NCBI RefSeq assembly: GCF_035222485.1
Contig: NC_085920.1
Location: 4,898,001-4,962,000 of the forward strand
DNA from: Podospora pseudoanserina
Taxonomy: Eukaryota; Ascomycota; Sordariomycetes; Sordariales; Podosporaceae
DNA length: 64,000 bases
Direction of reading: 5' to 3'
The notes under the pieces were generated by a model. That model saw only the letters and a list, made by a program, of their open reading frames with translations, was not told the DNA's origin and ran no database searches. This document shows positions 10,633 to 22,508 of the stretch, piece after piece; position 1 is the stretch's first letter, and every line of letters begins with the position of its first letter. Position numbers and translations under genes: made by a program.

Positions 10633-13600
10633 CTCGCTACTGGCTCGTGGTGGCCGAAGGCCACGATGTCCCTGCTGGCAGAAATCAAGGGTCCAGCCAG
10701 TTGGGCAGCCAAGACCAGACCAGGGGTTGCAAGCCAGGGCAAAAGCCCAAAACGTTCAAGGCAAACGTTTAAGGGAAAGCTGTCGTGCAAGTGAGCCACA
10801 AAATCGTCATTTTTGAGACCAGCCCTTTGTGATCGTGTGCGTCAAGAATGGGCGGTGGGAATTGATGGCGATATACTCCGGAGTCACAACTGTGAAGCTA
10901 TATTGGATGAGATGGGTGATAATAGGGTTGGCCGAGCTCCCGTCGTCCCGTCCAATCCCTTTCCAGCACCGAATCGCTGTGATGTGATGGTGCTCCGTAC
11001 TGGCGGTTGGCAACAGCCGTGATTATGCCGGACGTGGGTAAACAACAATGCCTGAGATTGATGAGCGACGGCGGATGGTGATCGAACTCGCGATAAAGAC
11101 GCTGTCTTTTGGGAGGACCATTTCTTATCAAGTCAGCTTGACAGTTCTTGGTTCTGCAGCTCTGCAGCGCAGTCGGGTTTCAAGCTGTGAAGTGGAGGCT
11201 GGCAACACCTATGGGCTTCAACTGATGAATAAGGCGCAATTCTGGGGCACGGCAGCTACTCTTTTCTTTCCCCAGGTGGGGACGCGAATCTGCAACATCG
11301 TAAACATGGTTCCTCCCTCTTTGGGCAGTTTGAGGGACGCCGACTCCGATTCCAAACATGTCAAGATCTCTCCGGCTTTGGCTGACTCCGTACTAAAGAT
11401 GTACGGCAGAACATGATCCCAGGTCCCTGTCCTATATATATCAAGTGTCATAACGCTGGCATTTATGAGGCTGCGGCAACTCACAGCACCAGCCCCGCAC
11501 TGAAACGGTGTTCGAGACCGAGGCTCGCACCTTGGGGGCTGCCTCTGCCTGACCTTGAGTTTTCACATGTCTTGTCAAGGTATTCCCTTTCATGGTTTTC
11601 TTCCTGTAATAAAATGCTTGCATAAGTAGAAAAATGTTAGCAGTGGAAAAACCGTTGTTATCGATCTCATCAGTGAGCTGGCAACGGCAACGCGGGGTGA
11701 GTGAGATCCTGCGAACTCTGTCTGTCTCCACAGCTGTCTCGCCTGACAAAACTCACCAATGGGTAGTGTCCCCCCTCTCGGGGAAGCAAGGGGTGCGTGG
11801 GGTTCTTCAGGGTCCCCCCCTGATGGCCTCTTGTTTCCAGAAGCAGAATCGAAGAAACATCGCGATGCCCAGAAGGGCACTTCGCGTCTCACTGGGCCCG
11901 ATCTTCCACATCTCTCTGCCCATGATGAAATTCCCACTCACCGACACGTGTCGTTCAGATACCGCACCTCCCTAACCCCGCAGCCTGACTGCATCGCCAT
12001 CGCTCTTTTGTGCAGAGAGTTTGGAAACAGCCGCAACTCCTAGCAACCGTCTTTTCACCGTTCGCAAACCATGTCGCCATCCAGTTGCGGGTGAAGGTCT
12101 TCGGTATCTCGGCTAAGGCAAAACTTTACCGCTCTTCTTTGGGTACCACTTTCAACCCGTCCGGGCTACGGAGTATCATTGAAGAACATCTCCACCCTTG
12201 CGGTGAAGGTAGGCTGATCGTTCTGGGATTCCTCCGGGATCGTATGCTAATCGAGTCAGTTGTTTATGCCGAGCACTTTTCATAACTGTGCTGACATCAT
12301 AAACGATGACAAGAGAGGCGAGGAACCAATATTCGGCAATCATAATCTTGTCTTGAATCTCTATTTACCATGCCGCTTGGAAGAGAACGGCTCAGCAAAT
12401 ACCGACAACCCCCATGCTGTTCAGCGACGCACAAGCAATGGCGGTGTTGTGTGACAACTTCAATGTTGTGCTCGCTTCCTCCTGTTCAGCCTCGCGCTTT
12501 TCCTCCCAACTACAGACGGCAAACCCCCATCTTTTACCCGGCAAGGGGGCAGTCTCCTCCATCATGGATCTTCCGGCCAGTCCCTTGTGGCTTAATACGG
12601 CTAGCCGTTTAATAGGCGATCAGATGGGATGGGTGGACGATGGGTCCAGACATCCGGTTCACTCGGCCTGGTAGCCCCGAGATCTCGAGATCTATCAAAA
12701 TAGTTGTACCTGGGTCCTATCAGCCCTTGCTAGGGGCGGCAGTCATCGACGCTGTCGTCGTCCGCTCATCCGGCACTCCGAACGCAGGGCAGTGAATTCG
12801 GGTATGTGCAGCGCAGAAAGAAGATATCGATGCTGCAGGGAACCGTAGGAAGGCGCTGGCCGTTCGTGTGAGTATCCCAATCTCTTTCGAGGATCCCATC
12901 AGGGCCTTTGGATGGGTTGCTCAACCCCCACGACCACGGATGCCAATGTAAGGATACGAGGCGAGATCCGGCGACCTGGGAGGCCAGGCTGAATCCCTGG
13001 CGGTTGGAAGTGGCACATTCCGTCTATGAGGTCAAGATCTGGCCTCTGGTGGATGCCTAGGAGAAGTCATGCCCAGTTGGGAGTCTCGCCGGACACAAAG
13101 AAAAGATACAGGGTTAGCTGTGCCGCCTGGATATTCGGCGGTGAAGTCCATCTCGAATCCTACCTATCTATGCGGCCGTCTATGCCAATAAAAACCGGCC
13201 TTGGCATGGTTTTGAACTTGCTTCCTGTTGATGATCCTAGAAGCTCTCAGCACAAAGTGAGTGTCCCACCTTCACCGCTTCAGATAAGGTAGGCGAATTG
13301 AAGGGGATAGGATTGCAATCGTCGAATTAAGCTTCACAGATGTACGGCCGAGCGTTGATCATGAGGTACGCCTCAGTTGTCGCTGCTACTACGTAGCATT
13401 TCTGGGGGTTCTCATTCTGAAGGAAAGAGCTTCAGACCAAAAATGTGTCTGGTGATTGATGGAGACACTTGTCTTACACGGTCAGTAGCCAATCGGAGCC
13501 AAGAATAGGTAGGTAAGTTCCCAAGGAAGCGGAAGGAGCAACCGACCACAGACAAGCAAGATTCAAGTGTCCGCCATCGTGAAATTCGTCGGCAACCTAC

Positions 13601-13991
13601 AACCTCAGGCACTGTGCGAGATGCATTTCCCTCTCATTCGAGTCAAAATTGCGTCTGGAAAACACTGATTCCGCTCTATCGCTTGTGTCCCGCTCAATAT
13701 AACATGTCATAATTTGTTTCCGCCCTACCCTTTGACGCAGATTTCCACCCTCACCGGTTCCCCGCCTCTGCTGTATCAGATGCACACACTTCTGCCACTC
13801 CCGTCACGATCCAGACAAGCATCTTGGCAACCTGGTGACTGTTGAACACCAAACCTCCTCACTTTGGCACCACATGAAAACGCCACGAAAAAAAAGTACC
13901 AAAACGCCTTCCCCATTTGATCTGGCCAAAGTCACATCATCATCGCCTGTATCTCGTCTACTCGGTGTGCCCTATCTAGGCGGTGGAATCT
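10633..13991. other. Intergenic region, no supported gene
   Basis: About 3.4 kb between the promoter of the two-exon disordered gene and the 3' end of the aminomutase gene. Open frames here are short (at most about 120 codons), overlap on both strands and show no family motif. A TATA-like stretch lies near 11430. A copy of the ACTACGGAGTA-type motif is at 12166-12175. Confidence 0.55.
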
Positions 13992-15746
13992 TTAGTTGGG
14001 GAGAGTGTCGATGGGGTCGTAGTACTCGTAGACCTTGTTCTCCTTGTCGCGGCCCGTCACAGCCGGAGCCATGTAAGTCGATAGCCCCGTCTTGGGGTCA
14101 TATGACTCGTACGAGCAGGCCAAACGCTTACCGCCGCCGGCAGGAAGATCGACGACGAACTGAGGCATCATGAAACCCGCGATGGAGCCGCGGATGCGGG
14201 CCTCGAGGTCGAGAATGGTCTGCAGGGGTGTCCGCAGATGCTCGACTCTCTCCACCATGTCGCACTGGTAGACATAATACTGCGGCTGCGTCAGCAACGT
14301 TTGCTACATCACTTGCCACTGTGCATATACAGCTTTGCCATATCGGCAAGGAATTACCCACAGGGAAGACCTTGTTGTCGGCAAGATCACGGATCAGCTT
14401 CGACATAGTGTCGACATCGTCGTTCACGCCCCGCAGAAGCACTGTCTGGTTTCGGACCATGACGCCTTCCTCAAACAACTTCTGACTAGCATCTTTGCTG
14501 ATCCACGAGATCTCGTTGGGGTGGTTGAAGTGAGTGTGCCAGGCAACAGCTTTTCCAGCCTTCTTGGCCTTGTTGGATATGTCGATGAGGGCATTGACCC
14601 AACCGTCCGACTCGTCCAGGATACGGCTCGGGGCTACCGCCAGTCCCTTGGAGGCAAAGCGGAAGCGCTTGATGTTGGGCATGCCAATCAGCCTGTCGCC
14701 AATCATTCTGAGCTGATCCGGTTGCAGGTAGTAAGAGTCGCCTCCAGAGACGACAATATCCTGCAGGGCGGGCGTGTTCTCGATGTACGCGAAGGCCTCC
14801 TCCCATCTCCTGCGGGTCGGCTTCAGAGATGCCTTGGTGACAGTGTCCGTATCGGCTCCCACAGCGTAGGACCGCGTGCAGAACATGCAATAAGTTGGGC
14901 ACACCGAGGTTGCTAGCGGCTTGTCAGCGGGCCACTTTCTACACACACAACATCGAAAAACTCACGCAGGAAGAGGGCCTTGTCGCTATACCGATGAACA
15001 AGGCCCTTGACGGGGGAGTCGGCCTCCTCGTGAAGCGAGTCAAGCGCCAACTTGGGATGATCGGGAATGAGCACCGACTTGAGAGGAAGAAACTGGCGAA
15101 TGATGGGGTCGTGCCGGGGGTTCTCCCAGTTGACCCGACTCAAGATGTACGGACTGAAGCCCTTGGTCAACATTCCTGGACTTGCAACAGGTTTGCGGTC
15201 AACTCACGTCATTCGTATGGCCATCGTTGCAGCAGCCACACCCTCCATAACATCAGCGATGAACTCATCGCGAGACTGCATCTGCGTGCCCAGCTCATTC
15301 AGAGGCACTTCTTCCGGGACGACAGCATGCAGAAACTTGAACAGCTTGGCTGTGCCCTGCACAGTATTGGCAACCTAGGGGACATTGTGTATAAGCTCAT
15401 GGCCGTGTACCGACAAAAGGAAAGTTGATGGCACCAGACTTACGCTCCAACGATATGAGAGAAAATCCTTGGCCGACACATTCTCCCAAACAGGCACCTC
15501 GCGCCAGAACTCATCCCTGTCTTGGGGAAGCGCGGTGGCAACGGGGCGTACGATTGGAGCAGGAGTCGTGCTTTGGGCCGCACTCTTTCTGTTCACAAAG
15601 AGGGGAATGCTGCTGGTGGTAGTCTCAAGGCCTTTGCCTACATCGGCGACTTGGGCCTGGCGATGGGGCACTGCTGTGACTGTGCGAGCCAAGGCAGGGG
15701 CGCGGAGGCAGACGGAAGGCCCGTGGCGAGACAGTAAGGACACCAT
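13992..15746 (-). CDS. L-lysine 2,3-aminomutase family, radical SAM
   Basis: A radical-SAM, PLP-dependent aminomutase; the family converts L-lysine to beta-lysine. Five exons restore one frame of 500 residues: 15746-15444, 15374-15208, 15153-14966, 14912-14362 and 14285-13992, all with GT-AG borders. Exon 4 opens with the CxxxCxxC iron-sulfur cluster motif (CPTYCMFC, near 14880-14900). Exon 5 holds VVDLPAGGGK, whose Lys is the expected PLP ligand and whose Asp is an expected lysine-binding residue. The first 35 residues contain several Arg and no acidic residue, consistent with mitochondrial import. The family is bacterial in origin and patchy in fungi. A carrier gene is divergent from it 1.3 kb away. 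Substrate specificity is inferred from family only. Confidence 0.92.
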
Positions 15747-17082
15747 GTTGATGGCCGGGCTGATGAGAATATCGAAGGGCTTCTCGGTCGGCGGTTGTGA
15801 AGGAGATGTGGGTTGATTTGGCTGATCTCGAGTGTCGATTGGTAAGATATCCTATCCTCTTGCCTTGTTTCTGAGAGGAAGTGGGGGATATTGAGGTCGG
15901 GGAACAGCAAGTGCTACTTATACTCCCCGTCCAGAGCCTCAGATAAGATGGTGTGGTGACAATACAGATGAGAGTGAATTATCCAGGTGGGTCGGGTTTC
16001 ACACGGTGTCGTTGCTCTCCGCCGTCACACTATTCGCTCTACATGAGCAACTCAATATTCTCTGTTGAGGCGACCGAGTAAATTGACTGGTGCTCTGTGC
16101 GAGCTTCTCCTAGCAGGCACGGTGAAGCAGATTGTCCTATTATTCGCCTGATGCTCTTTCCCTCACGAGATGGTTAGCAGCCCACTCTACCCCAACGAAG
16201 TTGCGTGCCTCGGGACCGACGCACTCACCAGCTGACCGCCAGCCTGCTTGAGGTTTCAAATTGGAGTATATATAGCCTTGGACGGTCGAGAGTCAGGAGG
16301 TTGGGCCGCACTATTCAGGATGTTCGCCGCAAGTCTTAATCCCGTGTTCTTGCGATGCTCTCTCCCACTGTGTTTACAGCTCAACAATCACAAAGGACTT
16401 TGAGAATGGGCCTCTCAGATACCGTGACACTGAATCTCGCTGTCAGGTAGGACCTCTTTCTCACCGGATCTCCAGGTTTTGCTGGCCGGAATGCAGCAAG
16501 GGTTGCTTGACACCTTCCCATCCCAGACTCTCATCCAATATCTGCCCCAACGCCCCACTACGGAGTGGTGTCAGTATGAAGAAGTGAGCGCGGGATATGC
16601 TCCTGGTGGTGGGGGACAACATGCCTTGGGAGAGCGAGCCCAGGCCAGGTTTTCTCACTGTGCTCTTGGTGAAAACTGAGGCTCCTGCGGTGTATAAACA
16701 CACCTCGCCGCCGGTTGACCGTTAGGATCTTCGTCTCTAGACCGGAGCTGACGCGAATTGAGCACCAGTATGAGTCGGGTTTGATCGGTTTGATCCAGGG
16801 GCCGAATTTCGTCACCGTTGAGCCAGATTGTTCGCCGAGTTTTGAGTTTGGTGCCCTGCAGCTACGACCCTCATATACTTTTCCGGCCATGATGTTCGAT
16901 CCGAGAGGCTCCAACACCACGACACCGCCAGCGGAAGAAACCAAGATGAAGTATGGGGGCCTAATTCTGCATGCATGCAAGTAGGAGATTCAAGCGTTTA
17001 AGAAAGTGAGATCTGACAGACCCCTTGCTTCAGACATCTAAATCGTCAGTCGGCTTCGGCTCTTGCTGAAAAGCCACCGCAG
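15747..17082. promoter_or_regulatory. Divergent promoter region between aminomutase and carrier
   Basis: A 1.3-kb region separates the divergently transcribed aminomutase (-) and MFS carrier (+) and must contain both promoters. TATA-like stretches are visible at 16266-16275. I could not define transcription-factor sites with confidence. No gene is seen inside. Confidence 0.5.
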
Positions 17083-18671
17083 ATGGCAACACCGGCAACC
17101 AGGGACTTGGAGTATGCAGATGTCGTTTTGGCTGCATGTCCGCCCAACGGATCGGCGCCACAGGCCGAGATGGATCGGGGTTGGCGGCCATGGAAGGTCG
17201 TGATAGGCTCTTACTGTCTATCGGTGGCCGTTTACGGACTGTTGAGCACCATCGGTCTCTTTCAGACACACTGGAAAGAATACATGCTCAAGGAATACAC
17301 AGACATCGAGATCTCGTGGATCATATCCATGTTTGGCTTTCTGGACTGCTTCGTAGCGGCCCCGGCCGGCATTGTATTCGACCGATATGGTTCAAGGTGG
17401 GTCTTGGCGGTCAACAGCATGATATATCTTGCGTCCTTCGTAGGTCTGGCTTTCTCGTCGACCTATAGCGAGCTGATGGGTTGCATGGTGGTGGCAGGAG
17501 TCTCATCTGGTACGTGGCTCATCAGAAGCAAGTTTGGGAGTAGCAACATACGCGGGCTAACATGAGCGGTGTAGCAACTATCACGACGGTCGCCTTTGCA
17601 GTCGTGAGCCAATGGTTCAAGGAGAAGGCCGGCCTCGCCACGGGGTGCGTGACCGTCAGTGCGGCATTGGGCGGAATGTTCTTCTCACTTGTGCTCCAGA
17701 GTCTGTTTGACCGGCTGCAATGGAGGGATGCAGCCTTGATCTTGGCTCTCATCCTGGCCGTGTTTGTCACGTTGGGCAATCTGCTCGTTGAGACCAACCT
17801 ACCGCCGCAATCTAAGACGCAGGGAGAGCAAAGGACGGTAGGAGAAACGGAGATCTCCCGGAAGGCATGCGGCACATGGCAGTCGATACTGGGAATCATC
17901 CAAAACCCCAAATTTTGGCTCATTACTTATGCCATATTCGGTGAGTGACCTTGGTGGTCCAGAAAGACGTCGACTGGGCAATCCTAACTCAGACATTTGT
18001 GCGCAGCATACGAACTTGTCCTCTTCATCCAATGGGGGTCGATCCCCTCTTACGCCGTGGCGACCAACTTTGGGGAGAAGCAGTTCTACCTCATGATGTC
18101 GTACAACATTGGCGCTGCTTTTGGGAGAATCTTGCCACCGTTTGTGTCCGATAGGTTGCTTGGTCCGCTGAACACAACCATAGCCATGAACATTTTCACA
18201 TTGACAGCGGTACTTGCCATCTGGCTGCCGGTGGGAGCGAGTTCCATCGACATGCTCTATCTGGTGGTTGTTCTTATGGGCATCGGCACAGGAAGCTTTG
18301 TGCCTCTAGGCGGTAGGATTTCAAGAAACACATCCCTGGCTTGAAGACTTGCTGACGTTTCTGTCGTGTAGTGGCTTGCATGGGTGCTCTTTGTAAGCCT
18401 CAAGACATGGGGAAATGGCTAGGCTTCGCCTATGCAATTTCGGGGTTTGCGTAAGTTCTCCAGATTTGTCTGATCACTTATCTCTCTATACTGAACAAAA
18501 CCTCTCAGGACTTTGATAGGGAACCCCGCAACCGGAGCGATCCTTGACAGACACGAATCTAATGGCCTTGTGGCGTTCCTCGCAGCAGTTCTCGCTTCTG
18601 GCCTGATCAGCATAGGTATCCTCCGATGGCAGTGCAATGGCCGGCGTTGGTTGGTGATGGGCAAGATCTGA
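17083..18671 (+). CDS. MFS transporter, monocarboxylate-porter type
   Basis: A 446-residue major facilitator of the fungal monocarboxylate-porter-like type. Five exons join cleanly: 17083-17509, 17575-17940, 18007-18312, 18372-18450 and 18509-18671, with gtacgt, gtgagt, gtagga and gtaagt donors. The protein begins with a hydrophilic N-terminus, then GWRPWKVVIGSYCLSVAVYG as TM1. The MFS loop motif FDRYGSRW follows TM2. A hydrophilic central loop (around ETNLPPQSKTQGEQ) separates the two six-helix halves. Family members move carboxylates, riboflavin or related small molecules, so the substrate is open. It sits head-to-head with the lysine 2,3-aminomutase gene, which hints at an amino-acid-derived substrate, but this is inference. 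A G-rich tract lies just after the stop. Confidence 0.9.
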
Positions 18672-18722
18672 TGTCGGTTTACCTGGTTGGCTATGCCCTC
18701 GTGATGGGTAACACAGCAGGAC

Positions 18723-18741
18723 GGGGAAGGGGAGGGGGGGG
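18723..18741 (+). other. G-quadruplex-type motif in carrier 3' flank
   Basis: G-runs of 4, 4 and 8 separated by AA and A supply four GGG blocks with loops of one to three bases. The motif lies 52 nt after the carrier stop codon, so it may be part of the 3' UTR. Folding is predicted from the pattern only. Confidence 0.5.
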
Positions 18742-20057
18742 TGGTTGCCCGGTAGAGGTGGGACCGAACACCAGAATCTCGTTAGTAACAATATCTAAAT
18801 TTTAGGATCTGAGATCTGGACTGCTCATCAATGTAACAAAAGTCATGGTAGGGAGAGAGGTTTATTTTGAGACTGACTTTGTGTCTATGGGTAACAGGAT
18901 GACAGCGCGGGTAAGGAGAGACAGAAGTGAGACAGACCCACGGGAATTGGACAACTGACACCGGAGAATGTCGACCCGATTCTCCGACTTGTAGTTATCT
19001 GCGCAAATTCACACCGGAAGACGGGGGGGCTTTTCGACTACAACACCACCACAGCAAGCGCCCCTCAAAAGTGTACGACTGCTTCGCCGGGTTACGCAAG
19101 ATCCAGATACCCGGTTTGGAACCATGTAGTTTGCTGGTACGCCTCTCTCAACCTCTCATTTCTTGCGCAGCTTTCATTCCCCGGAAAATTTCATGACAGA
19201 TCGGAAATCAGAAATCTGAGGAGTACATACAGCTAGGAAACTATCCGTCAGATGGGGACGGGAGCTAATCACCCGTTTTATATGGGGGGGGGAGCGGTTG
19301 GGGGGGAACGAGCGGCTAGCCCCGGAATTTTCGTTTCTCGGAGATGTCACAATCGGTTTTGTTGTTGCTAGAGGCCGCAGCGGTACTATACACCACCATC
19401 TTTCCCTCTTTTTTCTCCCGCATTCACCTTGACATCGGGACCTGGCATGATCTTGGGGGGTACAAGTGGTGGGGAGGAGGGTGGTATACCTATTGTAACG
19501 AAGATCGAGGGGAGGAGATCGAGATGGTTGGTTGGTTCGTGGATGGGGTGGGACAAAGATGTAACCCGACCGTCTTTTCTGCCCGGTTACCTATGAGAAG
19601 GTGTGATGAGTGCAAGTGTACCCGGAAAAGCGAACCGGACATAATTATTGCGTTTGTGGTGATGATGGTTCAGCTGGTATTGGAACGCCATCGACGTATA
19701 TACGAGATGTCTCTGGTACTTTACACACACAAGGCAGACGCATGGAGTTTATTGACAGCCTTACTTCTGTTATCGTGTGTCCGAGGATCGGGAGGGGGAG
19801 CTAGATATGCTCGCAGCCTTGCCGTTGGGTAGACAGGACATCTCTTTTTTGGCTCCTCTTCCCTCTCACGTTTAACGCTTGTTTTTTTTCTTTTTCTTTC
19901 AGGGAGAATACCCATCAAAAGCCTGGCTGATGGCCTAAACTATCATTATGCCAAATAATATCATGCAGCAAGAAATACCAGGTAGTGGCATGATCGTGCT
20001 TGTAGCAGATACGATCCCGCGGCTTTTCGAAGATCGACACTGTCATCGGTGGGAAGA

Positions 20058-20060
<3 letters not shown>

Positions 20061-20089
<29 letters not shown>
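20061..20089 (+). repeat. Poly-A tract of about 29 bases
   Basis: An uninterrupted run of about 29 A in an intergenic region. No retroelement coding sequence or target-site duplication was recognised next to it, so it may be a simple homopolymer. Confidence 0.9.
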
Positions 20090-20091
<2 letters not shown>

Positions 20092-21181
20092 AGCAAAAAT
20101 TTGACAATCCCATATCATGATGAATGTTGGCATCGATCGTACCAGATGATGCGTGGTTTGTTTAGGGGGGGTTGGCGGTGAAAAATACATGCCGTAGTGG
20201 CATTCATGTCTTTGAGCTTGGGCTTTGAGGGGTGTTGATCTTTTGGATGTTATCGCCTCCGCTCTACCGTCAGGCCGCTGTCGTTGGTCCGTAATGTCTT
20301 GGAATATTGCTGTAAAACCTGCAAGTTGAGACCGGGGAATTTTTGGGTATTGATATGACGGAAGCGCACCAGTCAGATGGCAAGGGCAGATGACCGGGCC
20401 AGTCAAAGATAATAAGGGATAGATCCAGACAGAGAAAAGAAAGGTGTGACTTGCGATCTTCCGAGAACACTGATGGTTTGTTATGTGTGTCTCGGTTGAG
20501 CAGTTATCCGGAAGAGGGACGGGATGATTTTGAACTGACAGCTGGGCGGGTGTTCTAAATAGGACATTGGACTTACACGAGGCTGTAGGATTCTTACATC
20601 CGAGACAAGGCGGAGGTATCATGCCCGACGGGCGGAGAGATATCCCTCTATGCTGAGCTTGTGATGGGCGGAATTAAAAACACTTCGCAAAAGATACGAA
20701 GAGGAAGAGGCATACGTCGAGATTGAGCCGGTTTGGACACGACTTCAATCTTCCATGTAGCTGCACACCCGGCGCTCTGTGAAGACTCTGGGTGCATTAC
20801 CAAACACCCGAAGAGATGAACAAAAGAAAACTTATGAACCAAAGCTTCTCCTTCACTTCATGTCTGACTAGGAGTGAGCCACCCACAACGCCAGGTGAAA
20901 TGTGGTGTGGGACAAGTCGTGCTTGCCAGGACCATGAGCGCAGGTGCCATCCGTAACCGACATCTAATCCTCTCTTGTGATCTCATTCTACAGGCCTACT
21001 CCATAACACCCCTATCAACAACAGAAAAGCAAAGGCAACCTAGACTCAAAACAGGTCTCCAAGAAGCACACAAGTGACCACGAGTACTGAGCCAACTGGA
21101 GTTCGTTCACATAGAATCCCATTTGTTCCTACGGTTCCAATGTCTGCTCTACTATCTGGGATGTCAGGTGATACGAGACTA

Positions 21182-22190
21182 TTACTTCCATTGTGCAAAG
21201 TCAACAACATGATCTAGATCCTTTCCTTCCGGAAAGCTGTCGCCCATCGGCTCCTTTCCAAGTAAAAAGGGGAGGACCTTCCTCCAAAGGTCACCATGGA
21301 TTTCTGTCGGTAGCTCCATCCCGGTGACGATATGAACCGCGTTCACAAGTGTAAAGACGCCACAATCGTGCTTGTCTGCTTGGGGTGCGCACTTTCCGAC
21401 CTCTACTGACCATTCAGTTTCTAGTTCATGCTGGCAGATGAAATGATCGATCGGCCTCGTGGCAGAGCCATGGTACGACTGGGAAGCGGAAGAAGCGTAT
21501 ATGACGGCCTTGTGGGTGTCTTTTATCTAAGTGTTCTAGAACCCAGTGCTCGTTTCGAATGTTCATGGCCACCAAGATATTTGCCTCTGGGCGCTTGGAG
21601 CCCGGCGGGGTGTGAAGCTTCCCAAAATATTTGCCGTCATCCTCGACGAGAACGGGGTCGATGGTTGAAAGTCGGGCCCATAAAGTACCAGAGGTGTCAG
21701 AACATCATGGATGGCCTTGTCATTCAACCAACGACCATCTGACCAACAACCTGAGCAATTGTCATTGCGCTATGGCTCTGGACAATGTGGTTTGTTTTCT
21801 TCTTCGCCTTTATCATTGGTGACCGTGACCGGCAATTTCCGCTTCTATCCCCCTTGGTTGGAAACGGCTGAAAATTCGAGTTCGTCTGTTAACTCATTGT
21901 TAGATAAACTGTCATAAGCACTCATCGGGGCTGTAGGATGTGCAAACTAACCTGGCAAGTCCACGTTGCTGAGCGGTCCAGTTGGACGTTTGGTCGCAAT
22001 GTCCCCGCTTAGAGCCATCTTGTCGTTTGTCGTTGGGGCCGTCTCTTGCCGGTCGGTCATTGCCCACGGGAGTGTCGAAAAGTAGACTGCCTGGCAGCAA
22101 GAAAGGAGATGTCGATGATTTGGTAGAGCCGGAGTGGAGGTATGCGTCACCTCTGCTTCTAAAGCAGGTGCGGATCGAGGTACCACCATC
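21182..22190 (-). pseudogene. Decayed Ulp1/SENP-type (C48) SUMO protease gene
   Basis: Reading the minus strand gives the signature of a Ulp1 cysteine protease. WLNDKAIHDVL matches the substrate-groove start. NIRNEHWVLEHLD carries the catalytic His, and CAPQADKHDCGVFTL carries the oxyanion Gln and catalytic Cys; the frame then runs to a TAA at 21182-21184. The frame is broken by TAG codons at 21947-21949, 21845-21847 and 21770-21772 and by one-base shifts near 21664-21675 (T run) and 21514-21526 (A run). All three TAGs fit CAG-to-TAG change, as repeat-induced point mutation would make. The usual catalytic Asp position reads Ala (VIYASSAS). The N-terminal limit is uncertain; the part before 21925 has no domain. 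The two indels lie in homopolymers, so sequencing error is possible for them but not for the stops. Confidence 0.72.
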
Positions 22191-22367
22191 GCAGGTGGGC
22201 AACGTACCTGCCGACAGAAGCAACCATCACTTTGTTAAGCTCATGGAAGGCAGGAACGACCTCACCTCCCCATCCGGTCCAAGTTCCGCTCTGAAGAAGC
22301 CTCAGGCTCGGCTTTAACCCATCTATCAGCGGCTGGAAAGATGGTCAACACACCTCTCAACTATCTT

Positions 22368-22508
22368 ACACCACCCCCAAGCTATCTTTAAAGACCTATG
22401 ATATATATTCAAGAGCCCTTTATTATTCTTAAACGGCCTATTAAGTATTTTGGAAGGCCTTGGGCTATCTTTGAAGGCCTTGAATTATTTTAAGGCCCTG
22501 AACTAATC
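22368..22508. repeat. Degenerate ~21-bp tandem repeat block
   Basis: About six degenerate units of 18-22 bp, best read as ggctatctttaaaggccttg, run from 22368 to 22508. The block is AT-rich and lies just upstream of the Ulp1 relic. The reverse complement of the same unit recurs at 48771-48903 inside a MITE-like element. I see no clear terminal inverted repeats around this copy. Confidence 0.65.

Larger units (their letters stand above)
18672..21181. other. Gene-poor region with G-runs and poly-A
   Basis: About 2.5 kb without a supported gene. It contains G-runs at 18723-18741 and 19284-19306 and a 29-base poly-A tract at 20061-20089. Several open frames of 60-235 codons occur, but they cross low-complexity tracts, overlap on both strands and match no family that I know. 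Confidence 0.55.

Noticed and set aside
19915-20622. 235-codon minus-strand frame
   Set aside because: It crosses the 29-base poly-A tract (a poly-Phe run) and shows no family.
22314-22335. Possible TIR copy (ttaacccat) beside the 22-kb repeat block
   Set aside because: Only about nine bases match the MITE end and no matching right end was found.
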